The notes under the pieces: generated by a model | Databases searched by the model: none | The model's input: only the letters and a program-made list of their open reading frames with translations | What the model was told of the DNA's origin: nothing | Origin: Robbsia betulipollinis | GTDB taxonomy: Bacteria; Pseudomonadota; Gammaproteobacteria; Burkholderiales; Burkholderiaceae | Length of the DNA: 64,000 bases | Direction: 5' to 3' | NCBI RefSeq assembly: GCF_026624755.1 | Contig: NZ_JAPMXC010000001.1 | Location: forward strand, 620,001-684,000 | Shown: positions 36,988 to 46,190 of the stretch, piece after piece | Layout of the letters: each line of letters opens with the position of its first letter | Position numbering within the stretch: the first letter of the stretch is position 1 | Program-made: the position numbers and the translations under genes

Positions 36988-38013
36988 TCAGAACCGATGC
37001 AGCATGCCTACCATGATGGCGCGCGCGTCGGCACCCGGGGCGACGGGTATACCCGTATAGGCTGTACCGTTGATGGCGAATTGCGCACGGTTCCGGTTCT
37101 GCAGGAAGCTCGTCGAACCATACACGGTCACTGCCTTGGACACGAAATACTCGTACGTCAGGCCCACTTGTTGCGCATTGTTGCCGTTGCCCGTCTTGTC
37201 ATGCGCGTAGCCATACATCAGGGACAGTTTATTGGCGACGTTGAAATCATAGGAACCCGATACTTCGTAGACGTCGCGCTTGTCGGTGTTGTCCGTTTGC
37301 CGTTCCGTGTGATATGCCAGAAAAAACCGCGCGGCCCCCACGCCCAGCGACGTCGCCGCACTGAATATCTTCAGCATCGAGGTGCCTGTGGCGTTCGCCG
37401 CCTGTTCATATCCGGCCGCGGCACGAAACGGCCCCGTTGCGTAATGGATCACCCCGTTGTAGAACTGCAAGCCATTCGAAGGCTTGGTCGTCGAATCGCG
37501 CGCCGCGATCATGAACTGCCCGGTGAAACCGTAAAGCGTCGGCGAAAGATAGGAAATCGCGTTATTGACCCGTACGGTGAGGCTGTTCAAGCTGTTCATC
37601 GGCGATCCGACCGTCATGACCGACACCGGATCCAGTTCCGGATTGAGGTAGGCGTATTGCAGCGTATTCTGCAATCCGACGCGCACCTCGCCGAATCCTC
37701 CGGATACGCCCACCCACGCCTGACGGCTGAATGCAGCGGCGGAATTCGACGCCGCCCCGGTCGCACCCGAATAGCCTTGTTCCAACTGAAAGTTGACATG
37801 CAGTCCGTCGCCGATGTCTTCGCTGCCCTTCAAGCCGAACCGGCTCGCGAAACGTCCGCCGGATACCACCCGCACCACACTGCTGGCCCCCGCTTTCTGA
37901 TATTCCACACCGTTATCGATCACGCCGTACAGCGTGACCGCCGACTGCGCGTGCGCCGTCTGAAATACACATGCCGCCACCACGCCAGACGCGAAACAGA
38001 CCAGCTTTTTCAT
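36988..38013 (-). CDS. Trimeric porin, Burkholderia type (regulon member)
   Basis: 341-residue outer-membrane porin. Signal peptide MKKLVCFASGVVAACVFQTAHA, then QSAVTLYGVIDNGVEYQ; EDIGDGLHVNFQLEQGYSG and the terminal HRF with C-terminal Phe are family features. GGAGAC precedes the ATG at 38013; the longer reading would start at a TTG in A/T-rich DNA. Very similar in layout to the porin at 52083-53105 (both share NAISYLSP/NAITYFSP, MRDSTTKP-like and LYGYAHDKTG segments), so the two are recent paralogues. Both are preceded by the shared operator. Confidence 0.93.
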   Translation of the reverse strand: MKKLVCFASGVVAACVFQTAHAQSAVTLYGVIDNGVEYQKAGASSVVRVVSGGRFASRFGLKGSEDIGDGLHVNFQLEQGYSGATGAASNSAAAFSRQAWVGVSGGFGEVRVGLQNTLQYAYLNPELDPVSVMTVGSPMNSLNSLTVRVNNAISYLSPTLYGFTGQFMIAARDSTTKPSNGLQFYNGVIHYATGPFRAAAGYEQAANATGTSMLKIFSAATSLGVGAARFFLAYHTERQTDNTDKRDVYEVSGSYDFNVANKLSLMYGYAHDKTGNGNNAQQVGLTYEYFVSKAVTVYGSTSFLQNRNRAQFAINGTAYTGIPVAPGADARAIMVGMLHRF

Positions 38014-38145
38014 CTTGTCTCCAGATTTATGATTTTTTATTTGTATTTTTATTTGTAATACTAATTTAATCCCGCATACAACCATCCTTTTCAACAAGAA
38101 TCACGCGCAGGAGGTCACCTCAGGAAGCATTGTCTCGACTGAAGC

Positions 38146-38206
38146 AGGATATTCGAGAAAAGAACGATCGTCCTTAGACAAAAACAGGATTCGCTTGGAT
38201 TTTTAT
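38146..38206 (-). promoter_or_regulatory. Shared-regulon promoter, copy 2 (porin)
   Basis: Operator 38175-38206, minus strand: AAAAATCCAAGCGAA, six bases, TTTTTGTCTA. Followed by AGGACG as degenerate -35, 17 bases, and -10 TATCCT at 38146-38151. The porin start lies about 130 bases downstream. Confidence 0.75.
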
Positions 38207-38333
38207 CGGCGCAATGCGCGATGCGGCATACCCGCGGATCGACCTGCCTCCGACCTGCCCCGAAACGGGCGTTCCGCCTTTGCCTCGCCGTTCGTAACCG
38301 GCGATAAGAGCGAGCGTTAACCCTTGATTTTGC

Positions 38334-38394
38334 GCAAAAATGCCAGCGAATCTGGTTTTTGTGTAATGGCAAGGGAATGTGCATCCCCTACGAT
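38334..38394 (+). promoter_or_regulatory. Shared-regulon promoter, copy 3 (Tsx-like channel)
   Basis: Operator 38334-38365: AAAAATGCCAGCGAA, six bases, TTTTTGTGTA. A poor -35 (ATGGCA), 17 bases and -10 TACGAT at 38389-38394 follow. This copy is closest to the consensus and contains the internal dyad CCAG-CGAAT-CTGG. Confidence 0.75.
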
Positions 38395-38520
38395 CTCTTA
38401 CCACCACAACGGCGCCCGGTGGCGGCGGCCTGTGGGGAGATACCGGCGGCAAGAAAAGAACCAAGAGTCGGAAAAACGACCACGCCCACTATACGATTGA
38501 CATTCCACTCGGATGGAGAC

Positions 38521-39549
38521 ATGAAAGAGAAATCATCAGTTGTGCTGAAGCATATATTCGGAATGGCGGCATTGTGCTGTTTGATCGAACCGGTTTATGC
38601 GGACGAAGTGATCCCGCCCGTTCTCGCCGTGACCCCGACGACCCCCGCTACCCCGACCAGCCCGGCAACCTCCACGAGCGCAACGAATCCGGCACCCACG
38701 CCGACACCCGCGCCCACCCCCGACAAGACGGATCTGGGAAAGATCACCGGCGGCGACGCGCGGCCCGCGGTCTGGAACGATACGTATGTGGGCTTTCGCT
38801 ACGGCACGGATTTTCATTTCCCCGGCGTGCCGGACAAGGTCGCGCTGCGAATCGGCTACCTCACGACCGTCGGCAGCTTCAAGTACGGCGGCTACGCCTT
38901 CACCGTCGACTATCTGGTGTCGAACGCCGCCAATCCCGAAGCCGGAACGTCGCACGCGAGCGCCACGGGCGGTGCGCAGGAGGTGTACAGCGTCGGACGG
39001 GTGGAATGGAGCGGCGAGAAGATTTTCGGCCATTCGCTGAGATTCGGCTTCATCCGCGATATCGGCTTCACCACCGGATATGAATTCGGTACCAAAAACG
39101 ATGCATATGCCGAGGCCGCCCGCATGCTGGTGTTCGGACCGACCGTGGAATTCGCCGTTCCGCAAGGCTACTGGAATTTCACCGCCGGGGTGCGGACCGA
39201 GAGCAACCACAACGGCATCACGAATACCGACGTGAAATTCCACGCCGCCTGGCATCTTGAAAGCTCCTGGATGATACCGCTGCAGGCCGGACCGGTACCG
39301 CTGGTTTTCAAGGGTTTCGCGACCATGACCGGTCCCAAGGGCAAGGACGGCTTCGGCATCAACACCACGACGGAGTTCCTCACGCGGGTCTCGTTGCTCG
39401 CCGATGTCGGCGCCCTGGCACGGCGGCCGCGGGTACTCTATGTCGGTGTGGGATACGAATACTGGCACAATATGTATGGCACGCCGACATCGGAGACCGT
39501 CAATACCCGGACATCGGCGCCGATGGTCATGGCCGAAATCCACTTCTAG
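38521..39549 (+). CDS. Tsx/OmpK-like outer-membrane channel
   Basis: 342-residue outer-membrane protein. Signal peptide (HIFGMAALCCLIEPVYA), then a Pro/Thr-rich linker of about 40 residues (TPTTPATPTSPATST), then a beta-barrel domain with WNDTYVGFRYGTDFHFPG and alternating strands ending MVMAEIHF with C-terminal Phe. The pattern resembles the nucleoside-specific channel Tsx/OmpK family, but resemblance is moderate. Transcribed from the shared promoter 3. In the regulon it would be a second, more specific outer-membrane route beside the porins. The ATG at 38521 follows ATGGAGAC. Confidence 0.75.
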   Translation: MKEKSSVVLKHIFGMAALCCLIEPVYADEVIPPVLAVTPTTPATPTSPATSTSATNPAPTPTPAPTPDKTDLGKITGGDARPAVWNDTYVGFRYGTDFHFPGVPDKVALRIGYLTTVGSFKYGGYAFTVDYLVSNAANPEAGTSHASATGGAQEVYSVGRVEWSGEKIFGHSLRFGFIRDIGFTTGYEFGTKNDAYAEAARMLVFGPTVEFAVPQGYWNFTAGVRTESNHNGITNTDVKFHAAWHLESSWMIPLQAGPVPLVFKGFATMTGPKGKDGFGINTTTEFLTRVSLLADVGALARRPRVLYVGVGYEYWHNMYGTPTSETVNTRTSAPMVMAEIHF

Positions 39550-39572
39550 GCCCGGCACCGCGGTGTATAACG

Positions 39573-39604
39573 GGAACGGCCCCGGTGGTGCGCGGGGCCG
39601 TTCC
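39573..39604. terminator. Strong hairpin between convergent genes
   Basis: Perfect 11-bp stem GGAACGGCCCC / GGGGCCGTTCC with a 10-base loop, in the 120-base gap where the Tsx-like gene and the long minus-strand operon end head-on. There is no U-tract, so it may be a bidirectional pause/terminator element rather than a textbook intrinsic terminator. Confidence 0.65.
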
Positions 39605-39669
39605 TGCGGACTGCAAAACCGTATCGCACGCATTCCGCCGGCGGCACCACGCCGCCCGGCGGCGAATGC

Positions 39670-41607
39670 TCAGGGAGTCGGGATATAGAGCGGCATCGCT
39701 TCTTCCCACAAGGTGTCCGTGATCGCGTGCTGATCCGTTCCGTCGGCGTTCATGACCCAGTTCTGGCCGTCCGGCTGGAAACTGTTGTCGTACAGCGCGA
39801 GCTCATCCCGGAAACCATAGGTGCCCGAACTGTAGGCAAGACGGCCGTCCCAGGTCCAGACGGCATGCCCCTGATTCGAACCGTCGGTGGTCAAACGACG
39901 CACGTCCGTACCGTCCGGCCTGATCGTGAATACGTCGTAGTTGAATTTTTTCGGATCGGTCGGATCGATCTGCTTGCGGGTAAACACGATTCTCTGGCCG
40001 TCCGGAGACCATCCCGGCAGGTTGTCCGACTCCGTGGTCAGGATCGTCGTGTTCCGCGTTTCGAGATCGAGAATGCGCAGCCCCTGCACCTTTTCGCTCC
40101 ACACGCGGTAGACGATTTTCTTGCCATCCGGCGAGTAGCTGGGAAAGCCGGCATTGATGCTGCCGTCGGTCAGGATTTCCGGATGGCCCTGCATGCTGCC
40201 ATCGGCCTTGATCCGCATGATCCGGCCCGCGCCGGTGCCGCGCGTGAAGAACCACTGCCCCACGCCGAAGGCCACCCATTCGCGATCCGGCGACCAGGTC
40301 GGCTGGAACGCGCCCGCCAGCCCCTGTTTGATCATCGTCGGGTTCGCACCGCTGGTGGCCGGATCGTAGATCCGCTCATAGCCGGTGAAATCCGGGTTCA
40401 TGATGGCGATGGACGAGTTTTTCGCCTTTTCCGTGTATACCAGTTTCTTGCGGTCCGGCGAGAGCTGCGGAAAGACGTCGATATACGTGTATCGCCAGGC
40501 GGGATCGAAGCTGAACAGCGCGGTGCCGTTCGCGCGCGCCGGCCGGAACGCCACCTTCTCGTACACCATCGCATTGCCATCCGACGAATAGCGCGGCGAG
40601 CGGATGCCCGTGTCGGCGGTCGGACGGAAAGCCCCCGCCGTGGTGTACAGACCCTCGGTGGCGCCGCCCTTGACATGATAGGCGACCGTGCTCGCGTTCA
40701 GGTATTGCGGAAACACCTTGAAACCGGGCGTGTCGGTCAATGTCGTCCTGGCGAGGTCGGACACCTTGACCGACACCAGTTGCGTGCTGACCTGATTGAT
40801 CTTTTCCGGACGATGCGCACCCCAGGTCGACTCAACCGGCGTCTCGTAAAACACCACTTTCCTGCCATCCGGCGACCACGATGGCGAACCCTCGTCGAAG
40901 CCGGGGTGCGAGGCGATCCGCTTCCAGCCGGAGCCATCGGGCTTGATGATATAGATGCTGCATTCCTGCGTGCGTTCCCAGCCGACCGGCAGGTCGTGAC
41001 CGCGCCAATCGGAACCCGTGTCGGAAGACAGCGCAAGCCACTTGCCGTCGGGCGACCAGGACGGTCTGAAATAGCTGTGCGGACGGGTGGGATCGAACTT
41101 GAGCGAACCCGTGACGTTCTTCAACGCGCCGGTCGCGACGTTCAGCGTCCAGATATTCGTCGTGCCGAATCCCGCCTGGCCCCGGCGCGATGAAACGAAG
41201 GCGATCAGGTTGGGGTTCGTCGGGGAAAAAACCGCGGCGTCGTCCACCGCGATGTGATCGGTCAGCCGTTGCAGGCCCGTGCCGTCCACCTTGACGCGAT
41301 AAAGGTTCGACTCGCCCAGGCCGTCGCGCTCGGAGGTGAACAGGATCCACTGGCCGTCTTTCGAGAAAGAGGCGTGATAATCGAAGCCGGGCGTGGGGAG
41401 CAGTTTGTGTTCGCCGCTACCGTCCGCATTGGACACGTACAGCTCGGAGCTCACGGGACCGACACGGTTGAGCAACAGGGTGCCCCTGGACCCGTCGGTC
41501 ACGGCGGGCGCATCGGCCGCGCCTGCGCCCATCGGGATACACATCCAGATACCCACCACGGCCAGGCAGGCGCCGCGCTTCCTGAACGATTCAGTCAAGC
41601 CCGTCAT
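39670..41607 (-). CDS. Exported TolB-like beta-propeller (PD40 repeat) protein
   Basis: 645 residues with a signal peptide (CLAVVGIWMCIPMGAGAA) and repeated PD40/WD40-like blades, each with a SPDGK-type core: WSPDGKWLALSSD, WSPDGRKVVFYET, LSPDRKKLVYTEK, YSPDGKKIVYRVW, WSPDGQRIVFTRK. No hydrolase domain follows the propeller, unlike S9 peptidases. It is the last gene of the long operon, 99 bases after the second Pht5-like gene. A periplasmic binding or scaffold role in substrate capture is possible; nothing in the sequence fixes it. Confidence 0.82.
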   Translation of the reverse strand: MTGLTESFRKRGACLAVVGIWMCIPMGAGAADAPAVTDGSRGTLLLNRVGPVSSELYVSNADGSGEHKLLPTPGFDYHASFSKDGQWILFTSERDGLGESNLYRVKVDGTGLQRLTDHIAVDDAAVFSPTNPNLIAFVSSRRGQAGFGTTNIWTLNVATGALKNVTGSLKFDPTRPHSYFRPSWSPDGKWLALSSDTGSDWRGHDLPVGWERTQECSIYIIKPDGSGWKRIASHPGFDEGSPSWSPDGRKVVFYETPVESTWGAHRPEKINQVSTQLVSVKVSDLARTTLTDTPGFKVFPQYLNASTVAYHVKGGATEGLYTTAGAFRPTADTGIRSPRYSSDGNAMVYEKVAFRPARANGTALFSFDPAWRYTYIDVFPQLSPDRKKLVYTEKAKNSSIAIMNPDFTGYERIYDPATSGANPTMIKQGLAGAFQPTWSPDREWVAFGVGQWFFTRGTGAGRIMRIKADGSMQGHPEILTDGSINAGFPSYSPDGKKIVYRVWSEKVQGLRILDLETRNTTILTTESDNLPGWSPDGQRIVFTRKQIDPTDPKKFNYDVFTIRPDGTDVRRLTTDGSNQGHAVWTWDGRLAYSSGTYGFRDELALYDNSFQPDGQNWVMNADGTDQHAITDTLWEEAMPLYIPTP

Positions 41608-41706
41608 GCAATGTCTCCATTTATTATGCGTCGTCGAGCGATGGCGAGACCGCTCGACGCGAAATGCGTCCTGCCTGCCGCCTACCTGCCAGGATGTCCG
41701 GATGCT

Positions 41707-42603
41707 TCAGCCCAGACTGGCGGTCACATCGTCGAACAATTCATCGACCGACAGGCGATGCGGAATGATCTTCTGATCGAGCGCCCAATCGATCGCCAGT
41801 TGCAGGCCCTTGCGGTTCGCTTCCATTCCGATCGGCGGAAAGATCGCGGGCACGCCGCCCTCGGTCAGCGCCCGGCTTTCGACGATCATCCGATACAGTT
41901 CGCGCACGATGTCCGGCCGCTGTTTCGGGATGTCCTCGTGCACGACGAACATATGATTGATCGGCACGACGCCTTCGCGGGCGAACCAGTCCTTGGCGGC
42001 GGCTTGCGCATCGGGCACCAGCGTGCGGACACGCGGGTCCTTCGGCATGTCCTCGCCCAGCAACGCCGCGGTCAGTTCGCCGTCGAGCATCATTTGCGGT
42101 ATCGAGGAGCCCTTCGGCAGGCGCACGCAGTTTTCCGGATCGCTGTATTCGGCGAGATGGCCGTCGCCGAGCGTCATCCAGGTCACCTTGTCGAGATCGA
42201 CGCCATATTCGTGCCGCAGAATGCCCCGGATCCACAGCGCGGTGGTCTGGGTATAGGTACGCACGCCCACCTGCTTGCCCTCGATATCCTTCGGATCGAG
42301 ATGGCCGAAATCGCTGTTGTAGCCCGCGCAGTGATGCTGGAAACGCCCCGATATCGGCGTGGGCAGCAGAACATAGGGTTTGCCGAATGCCTTGGCCTGC
42401 AGGAACGTCACGATCGCGAGTTCGCCCGCGTCGAAGGCGTTTTCGCGCACCATGGCTTTGAACCCATTGTGCGCCGGCGTCGGTCCGCAAAAATCGAGCT
42501 TTACGATATCCGAGGTGACGCGACCGTCCTTCATCGCCTTCGTCACCGGGTAGTCGGCCAGGTTGGTGCGCAGCGTGGGCACACCCGTTAGCGTCGTTGT
42601 CAT
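41707..42603 (-). CDS. Pht5-like (4,5-dihydroxyphthalate decarboxylase-type) protein, copy B
   Basis: 298 residues with the periplasmic-binding-protein fold shared by solute-binding proteins and 4,5-dihydroxyphthalate decarboxylase. Matching features are FKAMVRENAFDAGELAIVTFL, LLPTPISGRFQHHCAGYN, DIEGKQVGVRTYTQTTALWIRGIL and the C-terminal FPPIGMEANR, where each is a separate conserved stretch. There is no signal peptide and no permease or ATPase gene nearby, so a cytoplasmic enzyme is more likely than an ABC binding protein. Encoded 28 bases after the ThDP enzyme gene in the regulon operon. Confidence 0.78.
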   Translation of the reverse strand: MTTTLTGVPTLRTNLADYPVTKAMKDGRVTSDIVKLDFCGPTPAHNGFKAMVRENAFDAGELAIVTFLQAKAFGKPYVLLPTPISGRFQHHCAGYNSDFGHLDPKDIEGKQVGVRTYTQTTALWIRGILRHEYGVDLDKVTWMTLGDGHLAEYSDPENCVRLPKGSSIPQMMLDGELTAALLGEDMPKDPRVRTLVPDAQAAAKDWFAREGVVPINHMFVVHEDIPKQRPDIVRELYRMIVESRALTEGGVPAIFPPIGMEANRKGLQLAIDWALDQKIIPHRLSVDELFDDVTASLG

Positions 42604-42631
42604 GTGTCGCCGTCCTTTATGCGTGATGGTA

Positions 42632-44185
42632 TTACAGTCTGACTTCTATGAGACAGGGGCCGGGTTCGTGCACCGAGTTCGCCATCGCGCGATGAAACGC
42701 CTCCGCCGTATCGACGGCGACGGCGGGCACCCCCATGCTCTTCGCCATCGCCAGCCAGTCGATACGCGGGCGGTCGATGTCGATCATCGCCAGGGCGCGC
42801 GCGCCCGGTGCACCCGCACCCATGTTGGCGTATTCGGCCTTGAGGATCGCGTAACTGTTGTTGGCGAAGATGATCGTCGTGATGTTCAGGCTTTCGCGCG
42901 CATGGGTCCACAACGACTGAATGGTGTACATGGCGCTGCCGTCGCCCACCATGCAGAACACGCGCCGGTCGGGGCACGCGAGCGCGGCGCCGGTGGCGAC
43001 GGGCGTGCCGTAACCGATCGATCCACCCATGTTGTTGATGAGGTCGTGCGGCGCGGCGCCGGCCGTCAGGCCCATCGTCTCGCGGCCGGTGGTCAGCGAT
43101 TCGTCGACCAGAATGGCGTTCTCGGGCAATGCCGCGGCCAGCGCCTGCGCGATGCTCGTCGGCCCCAGCGCGCCGCTGGGGACCGCCGTGACCGAACCGG
43201 ACTGAAGGACCGCGGCGACATTCGTCGCATCGAGTGCCTCGACCAGCATGCGCAGACCCGCGGCCCCATCCTCGTCGGTTTCGATCAGGGAATGCACGGC
43301 GGTGCCCGGCGACTTGAGCAGGCTCGGTTTATCGGGATAGCTGAAGAACGCGATGGGCTCCGTCGTCTCCACCGTGATGATGTGCCTGAAGCCTTTCAAA
43401 TACTCGATGGCGGGGCCGACCGCGTAGGGAATACGTTCGAGCGGCACGCGGCCGACGCCGCGCTCGATCCGCGCGGTGAAGAATTGCGTCGCGATGCGGC
43501 ATCCGGTCGCCGCCTTGATCCTGCCGGCCCATTCGAGCGCGGGGCCTCGTGTCGAACGGCCCGCGAGAATGATCAGCGCGGGCTCGCCGGAACGGAGCAC
43601 GCGCGCGATATGCTCGATGCGCGCCGCGTCCGGTACCTTCGTGCCGGCCGCCGCGGGTGGGGGCGCGACGGGCGTGCCGTCGATGCCGGTCTCCTGCCAT
43701 GACGCGTCCCCGGGCAGGATGAGCGTGGCGATGCGTCCCGGGTGTTCGCTCGCCTTGCTCACCGCGGTGGTGACGTCACCGGCCACGGCCCGCGCGGATT
43801 CGACGCGTCGCACCCAGTGACTCAGCGGCCGTGCGAGACCTTCGATATCCGACATCAGCGGCGGATCGTATTTCAGATGCGCGGCCGAGTGGTCGCCCAC
43901 GATGTTGACCATGCCGGACGAGGCACGTTTGGCATTATGGATGTTCGCCAGCCCATTCGCGAGTCCCGGGCCGAGGTGCAGCAGTGTCGACGCCGGCGTG
44001 CCCTTCATCCGGTAATAGCCGTCCGCGGCGCCGGTGCAGACGCCCTCGAACAGACACAGCACGCTGCGCATGCGCGGATTCTCCAGCGCCTTCAGAAAGT
44101 GCATTTCCGAAGTGCCGGGGTTCGCGAAACAGATATCGACACCCTGATCGGTCAGTGTCTGAACCAGGCTTTCCGCTCCGTTCAT
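42632..44185 (-). CDS. Thiamine-diphosphate-dependent enzyme, acetolactate synthase/2-oxoacid decarboxylase family
   Basis: 517 residues with the three-domain ThDP fold. The N-terminal PYR domain has the activating glutamate Glu47 in LCLFEGVCTGAADGYYR; the C-terminal PP domain holds the ThDP motif VGDGSAMY near residue 412 ending in ANNSY, the GDG-to-NN signature. It begins directly after the aldolase stop (TAA then ATG). It resembles proteins labelled acetolactate synthase large subunit, but no small regulatory subunit is present. In this setting a decarboxylase or carboligase for a 2-oxo acid from ring cleavage is more likely than branched-chain amino acid synthesis. Confidence 0.85.
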   Translation of the reverse strand: MNGAESLVQTLTDQGVDICFANPGTSEMHFLKALENPRMRSVLCLFEGVCTGAADGYYRMKGTPASTLLHLGPGLANGLANIHNAKRASSGMVNIVGDHSAAHLKYDPPLMSDIEGLARPLSHWVRRVESARAVAGDVTTAVSKASEHPGRIATLILPGDASWQETGIDGTPVAPPPAAAGTKVPDAARIEHIARVLRSGEPALIILAGRSTRGPALEWAGRIKAATGCRIATQFFTARIERGVGRVPLERIPYAVGPAIEYLKGFRHIITVETTEPIAFFSYPDKPSLLKSPGTAVHSLIETDEDGAAGLRMLVEALDATNVAAVLQSGSVTAVPSGALGPTSIAQALAAALPENAILVDESLTTGRETMGLTAGAAPHDLINNMGGSIGYGTPVATGAALACPDRRVFCMVGDGSAMYTIQSLWTHARESLNITTIIFANNSYAILKAEYANMGAGAPGARALAMIDIDRPRIDWLAMAKSMGVPAVAVDTAEAFHRAMANSVHEPGPCLIEVRL

Positions 44186-45043
44186 TTAATACCCCGCCAT
44201 CTCGCGCGCCGCGCCCACGACACCGTAGCTGCGCTGCGGTGCGGACATCAGGAAGCGGTACCCTTCTTCGATAAGCCGCTGATGGTTCTTCGCGGTGACA
44301 TGCGGGTTTCCCACCACCACCTTGTGCTTGTGGCAGATTTCGACGATCTGGCGCATCGCATCCAGGACCACGGGGTGCTCGTACTCGCGGGGGTAGCCGA
44401 GTTGCTGACTGAGATCGCCTTCGCCGATCAGGATGAAGCCGATGCCGGGGACGTTCGCGAGAATGTCGTCGAGGTTCTCGATCGCCTCGGTGCTCTCGCA
44501 CATCAGGCCGACGAGGATTTCCCCCTGCGGCGCGAGCGGCCAGACATCCGCGCGCTTGTAATACTCGGGAACGCTCACCCCCCAATAACGCGCCGCCGTG
44601 GCGGGACCATCGCCGCGCACGCCCTTGGGCTCGTACAACGGCGCATTCTTCGGACGCGCGTACCGGCACGACGCCACGGCATTGTAGGCTTGCGCCACCG
44701 TCGACACGTGCGGCCACACCACGCCATAGGCGCCGCGATCGAGCACCTGCTTGGCGAAGGCCTGATTCATCTCGGCGCCGTTGGCCGGAATGCGGGCGAT
44801 CGGCGTGACGCGCGGCGCGACCGAGCCGGATTCGGCGATCGCCTTGCGGTTGAGCATGTACTGCAATGCGTCGCCGAGCGCGGACACGTCGTAGGGGTTG
44901 TGCTCCATCTCGAAAACGATGCCGTCGTACGGCGCGTCGCTCATCTCGATGGCGGTCTGCTTGTCCAGCTTGGAGAACGCGGTGAAAGCGGGCTTGCCGG
45001 ATTCGAAGGCGCGAATGATGCTGTTGAGTCGGGTGTCGCTCAT
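44186..45043 (-). CDS. HpcH/HpaI-family class II aldolase
   Basis: 285 residues of the HpcH/HpaI aldolase family, which splits or forms 4-hydroxy-2-oxo acids to give pyruvate. Family marks: YDGIVFEMEHNPYD near residue 40, and the metal-binding region VGLMCESTEAIENLDDILA with IGEGDLSQQLGYP. The usual aldolase in the protocatechuate 4,5-cleavage route is the RraA-like LigK/GalC; none is in the operon, so this protein may take that step. Stop codon touches the ThDP gene start; 49 bases separate it from the dioxygenase gene upstream. Confidence 0.85.
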   Translation of the reverse strand: MSDTRLNSIIRAFESGKPAFTAFSKLDKQTAIEMSDAPYDGIVFEMEHNPYDVSALGDALQYMLNRKAIAESGSVAPRVTPIARIPANGAEMNQAFAKQVLDRGAYGVVWPHVSTVAQAYNAVASCRYARPKNAPLYEPKGVRGDGPATAARYWGVSVPEYYKRADVWPLAPQGEILVGLMCESTEAIENLDDILANVPGIGFILIGEGDLSQQLGYPREYEHPVVLDAMRQIVEICHKHKVVVGNPHVTAKNHQRLIEEGYRFLMSAPQRSYGVVGAAREMAGY

Positions 45044-45092
45044 GCTGTGTCTCTCTCTTTGATTGGCGGGACCGTCGGCGGCGCAGGCCGAA

Positions 45093-46079
45093 TCAGTCGG
45101 CGGCTTTCCAGTACATGAAGCCCATGCCCTCGCCGGTGCCGGCAGGCGTGCGCCAGCAAGGCACGTAGTCGACCAGGGTCATCGCGGCGCCCGTTTCCTG
45201 CACGGCCTTCATCACGCTGACGTAGAGTTTGATCTCGGAGGTGCCGGACTGATAGGAACGGTCGTCCACCGCGGCCAGACCGTCGTAATCGTATTCGGCC
45301 AGCATCTTCATGATCCTGCGGTCGAATTCCTCGTCGTTGACGAAGTGGGACAGACCGCCGGAGGCGAAGATGCCGACCCGTACGTCCTCCGGCCAGGCGT
45401 TGACGGCATCGCGCAGCACGCGGCCGAACTCGATGCAGCGTGACATCGAGGGCTGGGTGGGCGGATAAAAGCAGTTCATGATGATCGGGACGTGCGGCGG
45501 CGGATTGTCGTCCATGATCTGGTGATACACGAAGCTGTACGCATGCGGGGCGACGGGATAGTCGGGCAGCGGCTTCATCCAGACGTTGTCGGGCCAGGCG
45601 AAGAGATCCGTCAGATCGAAACCCTCGCGCTGGAAACTGTCGATCAGATGGGTCGCCAGCTTCGGATGACACTGGTGCGTGACGTGATGATCGGGCGCGT
45701 ACACCGGCCGCTGCGGCGGGCCGTTATGTACTTCTTCGCCAGTGTAGATGGCGATCGATGGCGAGAAATCGAGGAAGATTTCCTTCTGGTCCTTCCCCAG
45801 GATGATCGCGACGTCGATGTCCGCTTCGCGATACGCCTCGGCCATCTTGTCCAGCGCCACCCGGCAACGCGCGGCGCGCGCGGTGCGCTCCTCGATCGTC
45901 AGGAACGGCTCGAACGCCGCGCCGCGGTGCGCTTCCAGTTCGGGATAGGTCCACGTCCGGTTGCGAAACCACAATTCCGGATTGTTGCGGTCCCGTTCCC
46001 CGTTCTTGAGCCAGTCTTCCGGCGCCTGCCCCAGCATCCCGCTGTGGGGCACCGCCATTCCGAATACGATCTTCGCCAT
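45093..46079 (-). CDS. Class III extradiol dioxygenase, LigB-type, with altered iron-ligand motif
   Basis: 328 residues of the LigB superfamily, which opens catechol-type rings with ferrous iron. His12 in AVPHSGML matches the first iron ligand, Glu282 in SGTSEIKLY the third, and His245 in ASGGLSHF the catalytic base. The second ligand, histidine of the NDHA motif in protocatechuate 4,5-dioxygenase, is replaced: the segment reads ILGKDQKEIF with Gln98. I recall a subfamily with DQxE here, so this is probably a branch feature rather than decay. No LigA-like small subunit is encoded nearby. Position in the operon supports a ring-cleavage role. Confidence 0.82.
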   Translation of the reverse strand: MAKIVFGMAVPHSGMLGQAPEDWLKNGERDRNNPELWFRNRTWTYPELEAHRGAAFEPFLTIEERTARAARCRVALDKMAEAYREADIDVAIILGKDQKEIFLDFSPSIAIYTGEEVHNGPPQRPVYAPDHHVTHQCHPKLATHLIDSFQREGFDLTDLFAWPDNVWMKPLPDYPVAPHAYSFVYHQIMDDNPPPHVPIIMNCFYPPTQPSMSRCIEFGRVLRDAVNAWPEDVRVGIFASGGLSHFVNDEEFDRRIMKMLAEYDYDGLAAVDDRSYQSGTSEIKLYVSVMKAVQETGAAMTLVDYVPCWRTPAGTGEGMGFMYWKAAD

Positions 46080-46190
46080 GAAAGATTTTCCAGTCAGATG
46101 TCACCGGCCGGGCCGGTAACGTTGGTTTTCACTTGCCGCTGCAACGCGTGCAAACCGCGCATTTAGACCGCGCGTGCATGAAACCTTGGG

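Larger units (their letters stand above)
38014..38520. other. Divergent control region of porin and Tsx-like genes
   Basis: 507 bases, A/T-rich near 38030-38070, containing two oppositely oriented copies of the shared promoter, each facing its own gene. No coding frame accepted. Confidence 0.7.

Noticed and set aside
38334-38365. Sigma-54 -24/-12 promoter inside the shared operator (TGGCATTTTTGC on the minus strand)
   Set aside because: GG and GC are 7 bases apart, not 10, and the reading direction is away from the gene; a sigma-70 -35/-10 fits all six copies.
42632-44185. Biosynthetic acetolactate synthase (ilvB)
   Set aside because: No small subunit and it sits inside a catabolic operon; a 2-oxoacid-processing ThDP enzyme is the safer call.
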